Below, one piece after another: positions 30,670 through 44,173 of a stretch of DNA of 64,000 nucleotides; positions within the stretch are counted from its first letter, which is position 1, and each line of letters begins with the position of its first letter. Made by a program: the position numbers and the translations under genes. The notes beneath the pieces were generated by a model. The model made no database searches. It was given only the letters and a program-made list of their open reading frames with translations, and was not told the DNA's origin. The DNA comes from Ornithodoros turicata (Eukaryota; Arthropoda; Arachnida; Ixodida; Argasidae): NCBI RefSeq assembly GCF_037126465.1, contig NW_026999481.1, positions 1-64,000 on the forward strand, given 5' to 3'.

Positions 30670-31925
30670 TTCCTTCTTTGTCCGCGTCCTTGTGCTGCTT
30701 AATCACGATGAATGTACACCAACTACACCGCCTCCACACACTCCTTTGTTAAATAACATTCACAGTATCCACCACGCCAATGTCGATGTCACATCAGGGA
30801 ATATTAAAATAGACCGACGCCATTTTACATGCTTGTACTTTGGCGACGAAGACGACGAACAATTTGCTAATGGGCACCAATGATCAATGCGGTCGACCTC
30901 CATGCAGGGATGGCTGTTGCTGCGTCGTGGAACCATAGTGTACATGTCGCGAGTAGGAAGCTATATCTAAATGATTGTTGTTCCTTTATTCACGACAAAT
31001 AATACAGTAACAGTCTGAGATGCTCTTCGACAAATTTTGTTGCGGCAAGCACTATCTTTGGAAGGTGATTTATGAATAACACATGTTTGAACTACATTGC
31101 AGAGAACGTTGAAGCCTGTTTTTTATACACCTGCAAAACAACTCAGTTATCGTCGCGTTGTATACAACTCTCTGCGTGTACTGCATTTTTACGTCGATGT
31201 TAGTTGTCGTTGTTTTATGATAATGTGTAAAACTTTGTCGTTGCTTCCACGTTTATGTTTCGTTCTCTTTTCTCTTGTTGTTTGATGTCGATGTATTTAT
31301 CAGTGCTTTACGGTAATATGTAAAACTGTTACTGCCGTGTTATCCCAATTAGAAGGTGGGTGGATGGTGTCGCTATGTCATCTGTTGCGTATGTATTTTG
31401 ATTTTCAAAAATTAAACCAAACGATATGCTGGGTTCGTTATTTTTTACTCAGGAATTTTTTTTTTCTAAAAAAGGTTATTACATCAACGTAAATTCTGTT
31501 ATTGCACTTCAATTCTCGGCTAGGCTGTCATGCTCTCGAAGAAAGAATGCGTAGTACAAGATGATTAATTACCTAAAATTTGTTAATTAGTTCCCGAAAT
31601 AGGCAATTTGGGGATAGGGCGAGATAGCAGAACGGCAGACAATCCTCGTTGAAAGCCATTCTATCCTTTATTAACCTAGACTAAAAAGCGCGTGCAGTGA
31701 AATATCCATCGCTAAATTTCTGTATGCAAATGAGCCGAAACTCAAAAAGCACGCCTGAGAAGCACATCACCCTCGCCAACAAAGGCTGTTTCTGAACAGG
31801 AAAGCGGTTTATTGCGTTATTCCAGATCGCCACCTGCTACAATCATCTCCATCGCTCCAAATCACGTGTCCCTCTGACGTCACATGAGCGCTGTATTCCC
31901 TGCGTTCTCGGCATGGTTCGTGGTC
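30670..31925. other. Gene-free stretch
   Basis: AT-rich DNA in which I see no gene, clear repeat or RNA structure. Confidence 0.35.
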
Positions 31926-31929
31926 GCCG

Positions 31930-32050
31930 CGGTGTCGATTTCGGCTGATTGACATATCAAAATTCGAGGAACAATGTCTGATTGACATATCAAACATATA
32001 TTGACATATATTGACGGCTGATTGACATATCAAAATTCGAGGATTAATGT
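31930..32050. repeat. Short tandem repeat array
   Basis: The unit GCTGATTGACATATCAAAAT plus TCGAGGA occurs at about 31944 and 32013, with shortened units (CTGATTGACATATCAAACAT, ATTGACATATATTGAC) between. Confidence 0.8.
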
Positions 32051-32499
32051 CTTAACGCACGGGCGTGCTTCGGGATGTTTTAAACGTGGAATGGAACAAG
32101 GATCAATGTGCGATTTCGCTCTTCCGCGAAATTCTCTCATTAAGAAGTTAAATAATGAAGTTTAGGTAATTAGTCGCCCTGCAGTTGCATACTTGATAGG
32201 GACGAAAGTATGAAGAAACTTACAGCAACACGTTCTCCAAGATATGCTTAATTCGAAAAACCAAGTGTGATTAACAACAGTGGTCACCTAGACAGTGCTC
32301 AAGTTTTGAGGTGACCCCCAAACAGATGTAGCCGTACTATGCGACTACCCTGTTGAACGAAGCATCTTTATCAGATTCAATACAAGTTAAGGTAAATAAC
32401 GCGTCCTCGAGTAGCCAGTCCCGAGTGGCTTGGGACTAACATCTCCATGTTTTATTTTACCAATCAATCAATCAGTCAATGCAAGGTTTTGTTTATCAA

Positions 32500-32620
32500 T
32501 ATATATGGGTCAATTTCATTCCCCACATGACCACCAGCAATGGTGTAGAGTATAGAGTCTGGCGATGAAGCTCCCTATTCACCACTATTTAATATAGTTG
32601 TTGCTGTTGTTTGTTATTTG
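32500..32620 (+). mobile_element. LINE 3' tail fragment
   Basis: Contains TTTCATTCCCCACATGACC, AATGGTGTAGAGT and GATGAAGCTCCC, matching the 3' UTR of the LINE at 37.6-38.75 kb. It is 5'-truncated within the UTR. Confidence 0.65.
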
Positions 32621-33059
32621 TGAATCAGATATACGGACGAAGAGATGAAGCCCTAGCAGATGGCATCATCGAGTAACTTCTAATATTGGAATTGCCATGA
32701 TGATCTGATATTATAATTGGTATTGTTACTTGCTGATTTGCTGTAATAATGATTGTTAGTTCTGTAAATCCAAACATCTTCCTAACAGTATTTACGGTAA
32801 TAGTTACGGTATTTAGATATTCCTATTGAAAAGTATTTACGCAGAGTATTTAAATACCTCTTCCAACAAAGTATTTTGTATTTAGATTTAGATAGCGAAA
32901 AAAAAAAATTACGCCCATCCCCGTGGAAACACATGACAAAGTGATCTACCTGCCATGATCACTTTTCTATCATTTATTGTTATTGTTGCTGAGCAGTACG
33001 ACATACTACAGCCCTAATCAGAGTTGTAAAGCGACAGATCGCATCCAAAGTTGTTTGGG

Positions 33060-33370
33060 TTCACAGTTGAAATGATTCACATGAACCGGTAACCGAAATC
33101 AAAATTTTCGGCTCCGGTTTCGGTTAATGGCCGGTGGTGAATTAGGGTTGCGTTCCGGTTACGGTCCATGAAAAAAAAAAAAAGGTTCCACGTGGTTTTC
33201 GGTTTCGTTCCGTGCCACAGACCTTTTCCAGTCTCCTTAGATTTCATGCATCTCTTGTAACACGTTGGACAGAGACGGTCTCCAGGACAGACAAAGACAA
33301 CAATATTCAGTATAATTCGTCGGATAATTCGTCGCTAATTCGAATAAGGATAATTCGTCGAAATTGTCTT
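33060..33370. repeat. CGGTTTCGG-rich and ATTCGTCG-rich simple-repeat region
   Basis: Between 33080 and 33215 there are many copies of CGGTT, CCGGT and TTTCGG motifs with a poly-A run. From 33316 to 33363 the unit ATAATTCGTCG repeats. No gene is seen. Confidence 0.5.
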
Positions 33371-34870
33371 TGTGTCTTACACCCTTTGTTGACAATAGTA
33401 CCCACAAATCCCTCCGATACTTTTAGCGACCTCGGCGATATAATGAACTGCTCCTCGCGCTGGAGCGTGCAATGTGGCGCAGCTCCTTTGTCCGAACGTA
33501 CAGCCAAACGGCGTCTGGATACTTGCAGCAGCTGGCCAAACACCACTGGTTGATGCCTCAGGCACGCTCACACAAATCACTGGACTTCTTGCAGCACATC
33601 ACAGAACGCACAGTTAAAGAGCTAATGTGTAGTTGTTTGCAACATCTCGTTTCTTTTGCTTCCTGTGAAGTATGCGTGTGTTATTGTGTCACGTCCACCT
33701 ACCAAAAAGAAGTTTAGAAGAGGAACAATAAGAAATAAGATGAAATTAAGAATGAACCGAAACAGTTCAAATTCCCTAAATACTCGCAAGCGCTATAACC
33801 TGTATCACAAAGAGGAAGAAGGAGGAGGAGAAGAAGGATATGGATAACTCCGTGCTCTCTGATGACACGGTATCTCTCCTCTTGAGAGATAAGACCTGAC
33901 GCTTGTATGTGATGCTTTGTAAGTGAGCTTGACGCTTGCTACGGATTGTCGCTCGCACCGCCGAGCGCTTGGCAACACGGGCGCACTCGAAAAATCCTCT
34001 CTGGAGTTGAACGAAAAACACCCTCGAGATATTTTCTGTTTCTATTACTCGAATGTAGAGCAACACCTCTGCGCAAGGTTCACCGTCCAGGCGCGTCCAC
34101 CAATTCCTAAGCTAGTACCGCAAGAACTAAGGTAATTCCGCCCGAAACCCTCACTTTCGCATCTTTTAAATCGCTTTGATGCCGCTTTGACGTCAAACCT
34201 TTTAACGCAGTACGTGTGTCCTCTCAAACAGAATAAGCAATATGTTTCTAGATTTCTGCATTTACATGATGCGTGAAAAAAAGAAGAATTCAGAATTCCC
34301 CACATTTCGCGAGACTTTCACTCGACAAAAGCCGTTCAACGGGGCTGCTAGGCAAGGCTTAGATGCGACAGCAGTTAGTCTTATCCTTGTGCCAGAAAGT
34401 CCTCTCGAAATTTTTGCACAAACGCACCACACCTTTCGATCTGTCGGCGACATTCAGAGCAGCCTAGTGGTCATTCTGCGCTGTGCTAAACAAAACTATT
34501 AAGAGGAGTATATGTATTTACTATTTGAACAATATAGATTTTTTTTATAGACATAGATAGACATTTGAGCTGGAGTGACCCTAATTTCTTGTTGGCGTTA
34601 TTGAAGTAGCGCATTAAAAAAAAAGGAGAAACAGCCTTCATTCAGCGCGATTTTCTTTTGCACAAAATATAACTCTTATAGTGCACATATTCATCTAGCT
34701 CACACATAGGACAAAATAACAGATGGCTCAATGACACCAACAATCAAAAGGGGGCTGTTTAAGAAATCAAGATGAGCATATCGCACATGTCCAAGTCCGT
34801 GGACATAATTCGCACGTTTTCAGTGGTCAAGTGCCAGTACTATCTACGAACGCAAAAAAAAAAGAAGTCT
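33371..34870. other. Gene-free stretch
   Basis: I see no gene, clear repeat or RNA structure here. Overlapping short ORFs on both strands show no domain. Confidence 0.3.
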
Positions 34871-34877
34871 GAGACCT

Positions 34878-34894
34878 GGGGGGGGGGGGGGGGT
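34878..34894. repeat. Poly-G run
   Basis: An uninterrupted G run in an otherwise AT-rich area. Confidence 0.9.
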
Positions 34895-35008
34895 TCCAGG
34901 GCTAAGCAATGTTTCCTAAGCAAGGTTTCAGCTTCCTTCAGGAAGCTGAAACCCATGACGGAATGCAAAGTGTGCAAGGTCGGAACCCATAGATAATGAA
35001 TTTTTCTA

Positions 35009-35398
35009 GTTGTATATGGCGGCAAGGGCCCAAAGTGGAAAAGAGGAAACAGCCATGAGACACAATAGGACTTCGACCCTTATTGTGAAGGGGCTCATTA
35101 TTTCATTTCCCATACCAGCACGAGCAATGGGATAGAGCATCGCCCCTGGCCGATGAACTTCTTCATTCATACTGTAGAGTTGTTGTTCTCTCCATTTTCA
35201 TGTAGAAATCTGTCGTTTAAGTGTGGGATATATCTCCATGAACTGGAACAAACAATGTAGATGTTTGATACGAATGTATAATTTCGATTATCATATAAAT
35301 TGAGCAAGAAATGAGTATGGGCTTATTTTATAGTTGTATATGGCGGTAAGGGCCCAAAGTGGAAAATAGGAAACAGCCATGAGACGAAATTGGGACCT
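35009..35398 (+). mobile_element. LINE 3' tail between 65-base direct repeats
   Basis: A LINE tail (35076-35200, start CCCTTATTGTGAAGGGGCTC) is bracketed by two copies of a block starting TAGTTGTATATGGCGG (35009-35075 and 35331-35398). The blocks differ at several bases and are much longer than a normal target duplication, so a local duplication around the insertion is likely. Confidence 0.55.
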
Positions 35399-35399
35399 C

Positions 35400-36590
35400 T
35401 CTCAGCCGCGACGTTGAGACTGTCGAAAAAGGACACTGGGCAAATCACCTTTACAACGTTGACTTAATTAGCGCGGAGAACAGTCTCAGCATTTCTGTCG
35501 CAATAATTTCAGTTTTATACGAAGTCTTTCTAGGCGAGCAGAAGTAAGGGGTGCTCATTTACAGTTACCGCGCTGCGGAGCCTACGTCGTAAGTATGTCG
35601 CCAAACAAAAATTCCTCAATTTAACAAAAGTAGTTTCTTATTTTTTTCTCCGTCGATAAATGAGGGGTTCTTGTACATTTTAGTCAGTAAATTTTCAACC
35701 GCGATCACAAGGTAGAAAGACGTGCTTCTTTCTAGCTTGTAATCGCCGTTAAAAATTTCCCCACTGAAATATGCATTATTCAAGGATTTCAGTGATTTTA
35801 CCGCTGAGAAAAGAGTTCCAAATTTTTAATTAAAAGCTATAGTCCTGATGAACTTTACATATGCAAAATTGGCTTTTGTTAGATGCTATAGTTATTTTCC
35901 GAAAAAAGTGTCAAAATTGATTACATGTAGAAGTGTATCACAGAATTGCTAGAATGCTAAATTTCTTGATAAGCTACTGAGACTCGGTCACTATGTGGCC
36001 TGGTCCTTCCCGAAAACAGCTTCTTCGGTGCAGAAGGACGCGCACGACAGGCTTCCATAGGGAGTATGACTTTTGCTCGCAGGGCAAACGTGAGAGTCCC
36101 CTACACGAGAAAGGCGGTACACCACCACAATGAACTCTGATTTGTTTCGTAACAATCGGCGATGGTCGAGCAGCATCGCTGGATCACATAGCGTGAATGT
36201 ATTCGCTGATACTTTATTTCCTAAGACAAAACGTCATTTGCGAGTGCGCCCGGCGACTTGCACATTGTCTATCGGGCCGACTCTCTGAGGCCTTGTTCCC
36301 ACAACATAGAATCTGCGGCAAAATGTGAGCACAACACGATAAACTGTTGCCGCGGAGCGGGAAAAGCCAACACCACCTAGATAGACAAGGCCTCTCCAGG
36401 CTTCCCTCTCCCGTGGCCTGACGTAAAAAAATCCAGTCCGGCTGCTACGTTAGCTGACGCGAGATTCTACATTTCTGGATGCCCGGGTCACACTGCGTGC
36501 GTTATTATTTTATGACAGAATGGGGTTCCATTTCACAAAAACGAAGGAAAAACACTACAAAAAACACACAGATAAGAACAACTTTCTTTC
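35400..36590. other. Gene-free stretch
   Basis: AT-rich DNA with no recognisable gene. Confidence 0.3.
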
Positions 36591-36700
36591 GAGATGATGG
36601 ATGGGAACTTTCATCGCCAGGGGCAATACTCTACCCATTGCTGGTGGCGATGCGGGGAATGAAATGATAAGCCCCTTCACAATCGCAGTGCTATGGTGTC
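36590..36700 (-). mobile_element. LINE 3' tail fragment, minus strand
   Basis: On the minus strand it reads ATTGTGAAGGGGCTTATCA, then CATTCCCCGCATCGCCACC and GGGTAGAGTATTGCC, matching the tail of the 38.6-kb LINE. Confidence 0.65.
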
Positions 36701-37640
36701 CAAACAGGCACACACGGAAACACATACAGAAAGAAACACACACAGGCCGCTACATTCAACACCTTGAAGGCCTGTTCTGTCATATAGCTGCGCGCTAATA
36801 TAGCGCAAAAAAAAACAGCACGCGAAAACAGTGCTCGCTGTTATCGGACGGTTCACACTTGCAAAGCGTCGCAAACGCTGTAATTTAGTGGAAATTGTCC
36901 TTTCCGGCCTCTCTCATCAAGTCGCCTAAAGAGTTCGACAGCATAGGACGAACAAATTCGACCAACTGACTGAACCCTTTATCAAGAAGGAAGAACAAGA
37001 AAAATTAACAGACAATTTGGATGATACACTCGGCGGTTCAATTCGGCCGCCGTGCAGTGAAATGCGGGAACAAAAGCACTCCACGACTTCCGTTACGTCA
37101 TCACTGAAGGGCGTCCTCATTGGCCAACAGGAATGTAGTGCTAATATTAGCGCTGAGAAAGTTTACTCGAGCTCAACTCCGGCAAGCGCTAATTGTTAGC
37201 GAATAGGAGGCATGCGAGGAGGAAAATATCGCGCTATTTTCTAGCGCTATATATTAAATCCCTACATGTCGGAACAGGCCTTAATGCATTCACACTGTAA
37301 CTGCTGTTGTAGAGAGTGAACTTCTTAGCACTGTAGTGTGCTTGATCGGCAAACCCGGGAGCCAGCTAAATTATGACACGGGTTCAAAACGGATGCATTT
37401 TAATAGTTCGGAACCCTCACGGACACACTGTATTCACACAAGCTGTCAACTGTGTCCCTGAGATTTTCTTTCTTGTTGAACCATCGCTAGACCTTGCGAA
37501 TAAAATACAGAAGAAGAAGGTAATGCACCCATATATCAATACGTATTTACTTAAAGAAGTATAGCACTGCATACAAGGCACTATTTGTGAAAACTCCACA
37601 CTCTCAGGGGCTTCATAGCTAAGGACATTATATCGCCGGA
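36701..37640. other. Gene-free stretch
   Basis: No gene or clear repeat was recognised. Confidence 0.3.
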
Positions 37641-38745
37641 AGCCCCCTGGTCTCTGCCGGTACCACCGACTTTCGTTAGCCTTCCGAACCTTCTGGAAAG
37701 AAGAGATCAGGTCGCCCCTCAAGTCCTCCGAGCCCATTTTCATGCTCTGGTAGACGAAAAGTTTTCTACTTTTACGGCAGCATATACCGATGGCGCATCC
37801 CGAAACAACAAGTCGCCTCGGCATTCGTCATACCATCCGAAGGCGTAGTGCAAGGACGACGCCTTTCACATCCAACCTCCTCCACAGCGTCATCATTTTC
37901 TTTCTACAACACATCGCTGATTTTACCCAGCGGGAACGGGCAGTCTTCACAGACTCCAAATCTGCACTTCAAGCTATTGAAAATTCTGGCATACGAGGCC
38001 CATTCGCACCCCTGGTCACAGATGTGTTAATGGCTTACCGCACTCTCTACGCAACAGGTCACAGGCCAGTTTTCCAGTGGGTCCCAGCCCATTGTGATGT
38101 CGTGGGCAATGAGCAGGCCGACAGGCGCCGCAGAAGCAGCCCACTCGTATGGGAAACGGACCAGTAATGCTCTGCTGAAAGGAGACCGTCGTTCCATTCT
38201 GCGACGCCTCGTGACACCCCTGCCTTCCCGCTAATGGCCAACCGACATTCTCCCCCATCTATGTTGAGCAGAGTTCATCCAACGCTCGCTTTCCGCATGC
38301 CGCGACACACCGTCTCGTCAAGATGCTGCATTAATCCACCGAATGCGACTCGATGTGGCCTTTACGGCTCAGTGGCGTTACCGCTTGAGACAAGTTGACT
38401 CTCCCACCTGCTGCCAGTGTGGTACTCTAGAGGATCTGGAGCACATTCTTCTTCATTGCCCCCACTACCAACCTTCCCGAACCGCAGTCTCCGAGTCTCT
38501 TAGTCAGCTGGACTCTCGCCCCTTCTCCTTATCGAAATTGCTTGGTCCCTGGCCCAATCCAGCCCAGCAATGATCTGCGCTCAAAGCTCTTTCGAAAGTT
38601 CTGGACACCATCGGACTCCGATCGTTATTGTGAAGGGGCCCAGTATTTCATTCCCCACATCGCCACCACCAATGGAGTGGAGTATCACCTCTGGCCATGA
38701 AGCTCCCCACTCTCCTTCTCAAAATAAAGTTGTAGTTGTTAGTTG
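37640..38745 (+). mobile_element. 5'-truncated LINE with RNase H and 3' UTR
   Basis: A non-LTR retrotransposon 3' end. The RNase H domain begins YTDGAS (about 37785), continues with VFTDSKSALQAI (about 37945) and WVPAHCDVVGNEQAD (about 38080), and has frameshifts between. A C-terminal zinc-knuckle-like block CCQCGTLEDLEHILLHCP follows at about 38410-38465. The coding end reads GLRSLL then a stop, followed by a 3' UTR of about 110 bases that matches the tails at 32.5, 35.1, 36.6 and 56.0 kb. An RNase H after the reverse transcriptase points to the I/R1/Tad type. It is dead: the RT is missing and frames are broken. Confidence 0.85.
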
Positions 38746-40310
38746 TGAAAAGACAACATTTCTACATAGGTGTGCGAGACTCATGTGAAGAGAGAACCAA
38801 TCACAAAAAAACATCAGGCTATGTGACCGCAAGGCAGGGAAGGAAGTCGTAGTCCTATTTATGGTCGCACTACTCTTGATGGTGTGCTCTGTATCTGTTC
38901 ACCGCGTGCACCAGTTATTTGTCTAATGCAAGCAGGTTACAAGAGGCACCTGAGAAGAATAAAAAATAAAAAAATAAAGCATGCACTGTTGCAAATGCGA
39001 GAAAGTCAATGCAGGCAACGGTGTCAGCAACAGCCTTCTCAAATCTATCAGGCAAAATGGAAATCAACTTGAGCTGAGAGCTGAGCTGAACCTAAAGAGC
39101 ACTAATGTGTTTCTTCCACCTAAAGAACATCGTAAGGCGTTTATAATAACCAGCTTGCGATGAAATTCACAAGCAAATCGATGATGAAGGACCACCATTT
39201 ATTGGACGGTAGAATTACTATGCGCTTGAGAGAAACGGCTTGAAAAACATGCTCTTCAAAGGAAAATCAAGGCTCGCAACGACGCAAAGATCAAGCAACA
39301 GAATGTGCAGCTATTGGTTTAGATTTCCAGTCGCTTTGTAGCCGAAACACGTACGTTTGTTGTCAATGCTGACCTCTATGCGTCGTTATCCGAAGAGTTC
39401 TGCATAAGCAAAATAGAAACATGAGAAAGCCTTCTCCCAGAATAATCAAAAAGGGACATTCAGCGTCACTGCAAAATGGCGAAATTGAATGAATTGAAAA
39501 AAGAAAAAAGAAAGAAAAGGAAATGTTACTCTCTCTTGTCGTCGGCTGCGCCTTGATTTTATGATGCTGCAGAAACTTCTAATCGCGGATTGAATGTCCT
39601 GAGCTTCCGTCTTCTATGTCATGTCCCGCCTAGATCCCTCAGATGTTACTCTAGTTTCTATCTCAATATACGCATTTCAACCTTAGTCCTTTAATAAGAA
39701 TTCTGGGTGGTTTCGACAACTTTAGTGTCAACATGGTATCGGTCTCTTTGTTCATACTGGAATCTTTCTGACCACTCTTGCATCCTAAAACATATGTACC
39801 TGTAATTGTACGCCACAAAGTATAACTTCTCCACATATTTCGAAGTATGTTGCAGACAGACCGTTCTACAACTCTTCTGGACGAGGCATTAAAAGCCACA
39901 CGAGCTGTTCAACTGACCTTCGTTCCTGATTTCATATACTCGTAATGAAAGAAGCTGTAAGTGGCTCGGCTTCCCAGTATGTATACAATTATTCCGTAAG
40001 GTATGACCACAAACACTGCAGTAGAATCCTATTCTTCGAAAGTGCACGGTAGCTCACTGTTTCACGTTGTGAAAACCAGTGAATTCCTCTTCAGAAAAGC
40101 GTATCTGCCGAACTCAACCACAGCAAGAGGACGCCATGCCATCTTCTCGTCGGACGGGATGGGGTGACGTCACTGAGCTGTGCACAGGGGAAGCAGAAAA
40201 GGTCGCAGAAAGCACGTGACTAAGCGTTCGCTACCACTGATCTCGATTGTAAAAGGCTGGATCGCGAATAGGGAGCGCGAGCGTGCGGCAACCGGTCGCG
40301 ATCTTGTTGT
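38746..40310. other. Gene-free stretch
   Basis: No gene, tRNA or clear repeat was recognised. Confidence 0.3.
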
Positions 40311-40319
40311 ACCCAAAAC

Positions 40320-41450
40320 TTCTTGCAATTACGGTCGTACAGCTTCGTCCAAACTTAACTTGAACACGGCGCCCCTATCGGCTCTAACTGTAATTATCGC
40401 GAGAGAGCGTTGAGTGCTGTCCTACTCGCATCACGGGGGCGCCCGTTTGAGAACTGGTGCTCCGCTTCGAACGGGCGCTGACTTTTACGTGGATACTTGT
40501 TATCTACACATCGTTCCAGTCCATTTGCTGAGATTGCTGCGGGCAATTGAAGTCTTCGCCATCTGATCAGTGATTCTCTGCGCCGTTAGCAACCATGCCA
40601 TTGGTATGCGTCATATTGCTGTAGTAGCGTCATATTGATTGGAATTAAGCAATAGAATGAAAGCAATAGAATAATAATGCACGTAAATGCGTTGCACTGG
40701 AAAAGATTGTTGCACCACATTCCGCGCCACGTTGTATCATATGTTCGCGATTGCCATCCAGTTGACAGGCTTGTTCCATGCTCCCAGTGATTCCCCTTGT
40801 GTCGCAGTATGCTAGCGAAGGAATTAAACATGTTAACTAAATAATGTGGAGTAGCCGGCGCTCTTATGAGTGCTACCCTTTATTGATTTCTTCAAGCAAC
40901 AAAAATGAGGCGGAGCAGGTTGCTATACGTCAAAATAATTTATGTTGAAGAAGCCTTGTAGAACGCCGTAAGAATCGAATTTTCCATGCGACATCACAAT
41001 GTGGTTACTCGCTTGCATTATTCACATATTCGCTGTCTATTACCACTTCCATGCTTCTTCAAGAATAACTCGGGTTCGTTATGCAAGTGCAATTATCTTG
41101 TAGCGCTTGAACGCACAAAGCCTCTCTCGCGCACTTAATAGCAAGGAAACGGCAGTTTTGAGGCAACTGATGTTGCTTCACAGCTATCAGCGATATCAGG
41201 TGGCACAAGGTCACGTAATCACTACAGACAAGCTGAAGCTTTGAGTCTCCTATCACTGCCCATTCGAAGCGGAGCACCAGTTCTCGGACGGGCACCCCCG
41301 TGATGCGAGTAGGACAGCCCTTTAACGCTCTCTCCTGATATTTCCGATTACAGCCGCTAGAGCGTCGTACCTCTTGCTCCGCAGGCCGGCGCCGTGTTCA
41401 AGTTAAGTTTGGACGAAGCTATACCAACCGTACCGGCAAGGATACGGGGC
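40320..41450. mobile_element. Element with about 170-bp terminal inverted repeats
   Basis: The left arm (40320-40482) and right arm (41252-41450) are inverted copies. They share CTTAACTTGAACACGGCGCC, GTCCTACTCGCATCACGGGG and GGTGCTCCGCTTCGAA, with the right arm in reverse complement. About 770 bases lie between without a transposase. Confidence 0.75.
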
Positions 41451-42455
41451 CTAAATTTCTACAGGTGAGTCATTCTTTATCAAGGAATAAATAGGCGTCC
41501 ACTCTGCACATTTATTTGACAGTTGAGATTTTTTTTTCTTTTTTTGGCCCAAAACCAACACTGGGTGCAAGTTTTGAAACCGCTCTTCCGAGGTTCATTC
41601 GAACACACTCGCATTCAATCGCACACAGGAGGCAAATACAGTTTGAGTGCACAATAGCGAGTGCTAGAGAGAACATGTTACACTACACTGGTAGTATTGT
41701 CATCTATATGTGTGTGAGCACTCGAGCGCTTTTCTGCATGCATTGCTAGCACGGTACACGGTGTTCACTACAGAAGCAAGTGCACAGTCATTTTTTTTTA
41801 ATTACCTTCGCGCAAAAGTTCGATATTAAGTCCTAATGAGGCCAAGATCGTCACCCTTTTCATGTATTGGTATAGTTCTGTGCCTTAGTTTGACTGGTGA
41901 CAAAGAATCCTACGTAACGGTGGTGTGGTGCGGCATGGATCCCGCCTTTGTGTCTGAGCTATGTTGTCAGCTCGTTGCGATAATAATAACATGTAGCGTG
42001 TTGACCTATTTGTAGCAGTTTTTAAAGCAAAAGTGACCTCTCAATACAAGTTTCTTCATGGGGGCTACCCAGAGGATCGTCTGTGCAATGTGATGCGATC
42101 GAGTTTACAGATAAGTATCGTGTTCCCTACCCAGAGTTCTATAAGTACTTTACGGGAAGGAACCACCTCAGTGCACGCGCTGTGGTTAGCCTCTCTCAAT
42201 TTTGCACGTTTTACTTACATGTTCACATCATGAAACACACATTACACATAATACACCTTCACCCAGCATTATTGCTTGGTGATGAAGCTATAATTCTTTT
42301 TAGAAGAGTTTTTAAGCTTTTAAATTTTTGAAAGATATTGGGACTGTAAATCCTGTTTTAAACTAAAGGCATTAAAATAACGGGGAGATCAATTCGTCAC
42401 ACAGAGATATACTTTATTTTCCCAGTTAAGAGAGAACTGGTACGTGGACGTATTA
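41451..42455. other. Gene-free stretch
   Basis: No gene is supported. Short ORFs here have no recognisable domain. Confidence 0.3.
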
Positions 42456-42461
42456 AAAATA

Positions 42462-42990
42462 TATTTGAGACAACTGATGTTCTGAGGCTGGAACAACATA
42501 GAAGAGACAAATACAAACAAAGCCTCAAATTGCCTAAAAAATTAACGAGGAAAGATGAAACTCGCTGTCGTCGAGCTCTGGAATGGTAATCGAGAAGATG
42601 TGGGTTCGAGTCCTACAGCTGGCTAACCTTTCCAGTCACTTTCATCTTTCATCGTTAATTTCTTAGACAATTTGAGGCTTTTTTTTTTATTTGTCCCTTC
42701 TATGTTGTTCCAGCCTCAGAACACCAGTTCTCTCATGTTCAACAGGTGCCGCTTGCCTCGATCCCGTCGTATGAATGTGTATATGAGTGAGCAAAAATGT
42801 AAGAGTGAAAGGAGAATGAGTGAGAGTGAGTGGCTGGTTTGTCCCTTCAGTTGAAGCACCCCGAAAGTCGCTGGGGAGGCGTGTTAGCTTAGCTCAATTG
42901 GTAGAGCCCTGGACCGGCAATCCAGAAGATGTGGGTTCGCGTCCTACAGTTGGCTAACCTTTTCAGCGACTTTCATCTTTCATCATAAAA
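42462..42990. mobile_element. tRNA-related SINE cluster with inverted bodies
   Basis: An inverted pair of body segments (42462-42560 and 42640-42745, shared GAGGCTGGAACAACATAGAA) encloses a 5'-deleted tRNA-like piece (about 42570-42624). It is followed by a unit consisting of a leader (42760-42882), a complete tRNA-like head (42883-42955) and a short tail (CTTTCATCTTTCATCA). The same family forms the insertion at 43811-44274. Confidence 0.65.
42883..42955 (+). ncRNA. tRNA-like cloverleaf, GGC anticodon position
   Basis: A full 73-base cloverleaf can be drawn: acceptor GTTAGCT with AGTTGGC (with G-T pairs), D arm GCTC/GAGC, anticodon stem CTGGA/TCCAG, five-base variable loop, and T arm GTGGG/CCTAC with loop TTCGCGT. 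The anticodon loop is CCGGCAA, so GGC would be the anticodon (Ala). Position 33 is C instead of the near-universal U, and the unit belongs to a repeat family, so it is a SINE head, not a working tRNA. Confidence 0.65.
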
Positions 42991-43009
42991 ATATATTGTT
43001 TAATATTGC

Positions 43010-43770
43010 GTGTTTTTTTGTGCTTTTAATTTCGACTTTGTTGCGCTTGTTTTCGCACTGCCGATCAAACTATATAGCAGTCTTCCCACTCACCGTCTCG
43101 ACGTCAAAGTCCTTTATGTTACAGAAAAAATGGTTAAAAAGCAAGCGAGCTGGTGGCTAAGATCCATGACGAAAAACCTTAGAAAAAAGGACGAAAAAGA
43201 GACTTTGTGTCGTGTCGTCTGTCTTTCGTCTTTTTTTTTCCCAGTCTCGTGTTTCACGCCATGGATCTTTATGTTTACAACACATGTGCACAACATATAT
43301 CAGATGTTCAATGCACATAAAAATGGACGCATACTAGACGTCTGAAATTAGGGTACAGTGTACGTTCCTTAGACCTCCAACTTCTCTAACGTACTTGCTG
43401 TAAGTACGATGTATATCGATGAGATGTTGCTTTTGGATATAGCCGTTTGTATTTTTCATTGACGTCCGGTAGACGTTTGTGGTTTACTGGCATACATGAC
43501 GACGTTCTCTCGATCTGCGGTGCGCTGTTTTCACGGGGAGATAATTTTTAAAGTAGTGCGGAACAGAGGCTTTGCGCGTGCACTGTACGTCACCTGCGAT
43601 TATCCTTCTTCGGGGAAGCTCCTTTTATTCTTTATATAACGCGCCACAGCGAAAAAATAAAATACAATTGCGGGTTTCCCTCAGTGCACCTTTAAAGGCT
43701 CTCTAAAGGGGTTGGTCTTCGTGGGTCTCATAGTTTACCTGAAGCTCGTATATTCCATACTCGATGTTCA
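43010..43770. other. Gene-free stretch
   Basis: No gene is supported. The 111-aa ORF starting at 43010 shows no domain and overlaps a T-rich run. Confidence 0.3.
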
Positions 43771-43920
43771 TTATTTCGAATACACTCGCAATGCAACATG
43801 GAAAGGATAAGAGATAAACTGATGTTATGAGGCTGGAACAACATAGAAGGGACAGAAACAAACAAAGCCTCAATTTGCCTAAGAAATCAACGATGAAAGA
43901 TGAAAGTCACTGAAAAGGTT

Positions 43921-43993
43921 AGCCAGCTGTAGGGATCGAACCCACATCTTCTGGATTGCCGGTCCAGGGCTCTACCAATTGAGCTAAGCTAAC
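43921..43993 (-). ncRNA. tRNA-like SINE head, minus strand
   Basis: The same 73-base cloverleaf as at 42883, with the acceptor pairing GTTAGCT/AGCTGGC and the CCGGCAA anticodon loop. The atypical C33 again argues against a working tRNA. Confidence 0.65.
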
Positions 43994-44173
43994 ACGCCTC
44001 TCCAGCGACTTTCCACTCATACACGACTCATACACACATTCATACGACGTTCCGTCGTATGAATGTGTGTATGAGTGAGCAAAAATGTAAGAGTGAAAGG
44101 AGGGTGAGTGAGAGTGAGTGGTTGGTTTGTCGTCCCTTCAGATGACGCACCCCGAAAGTCGCTGGAGAGGCGT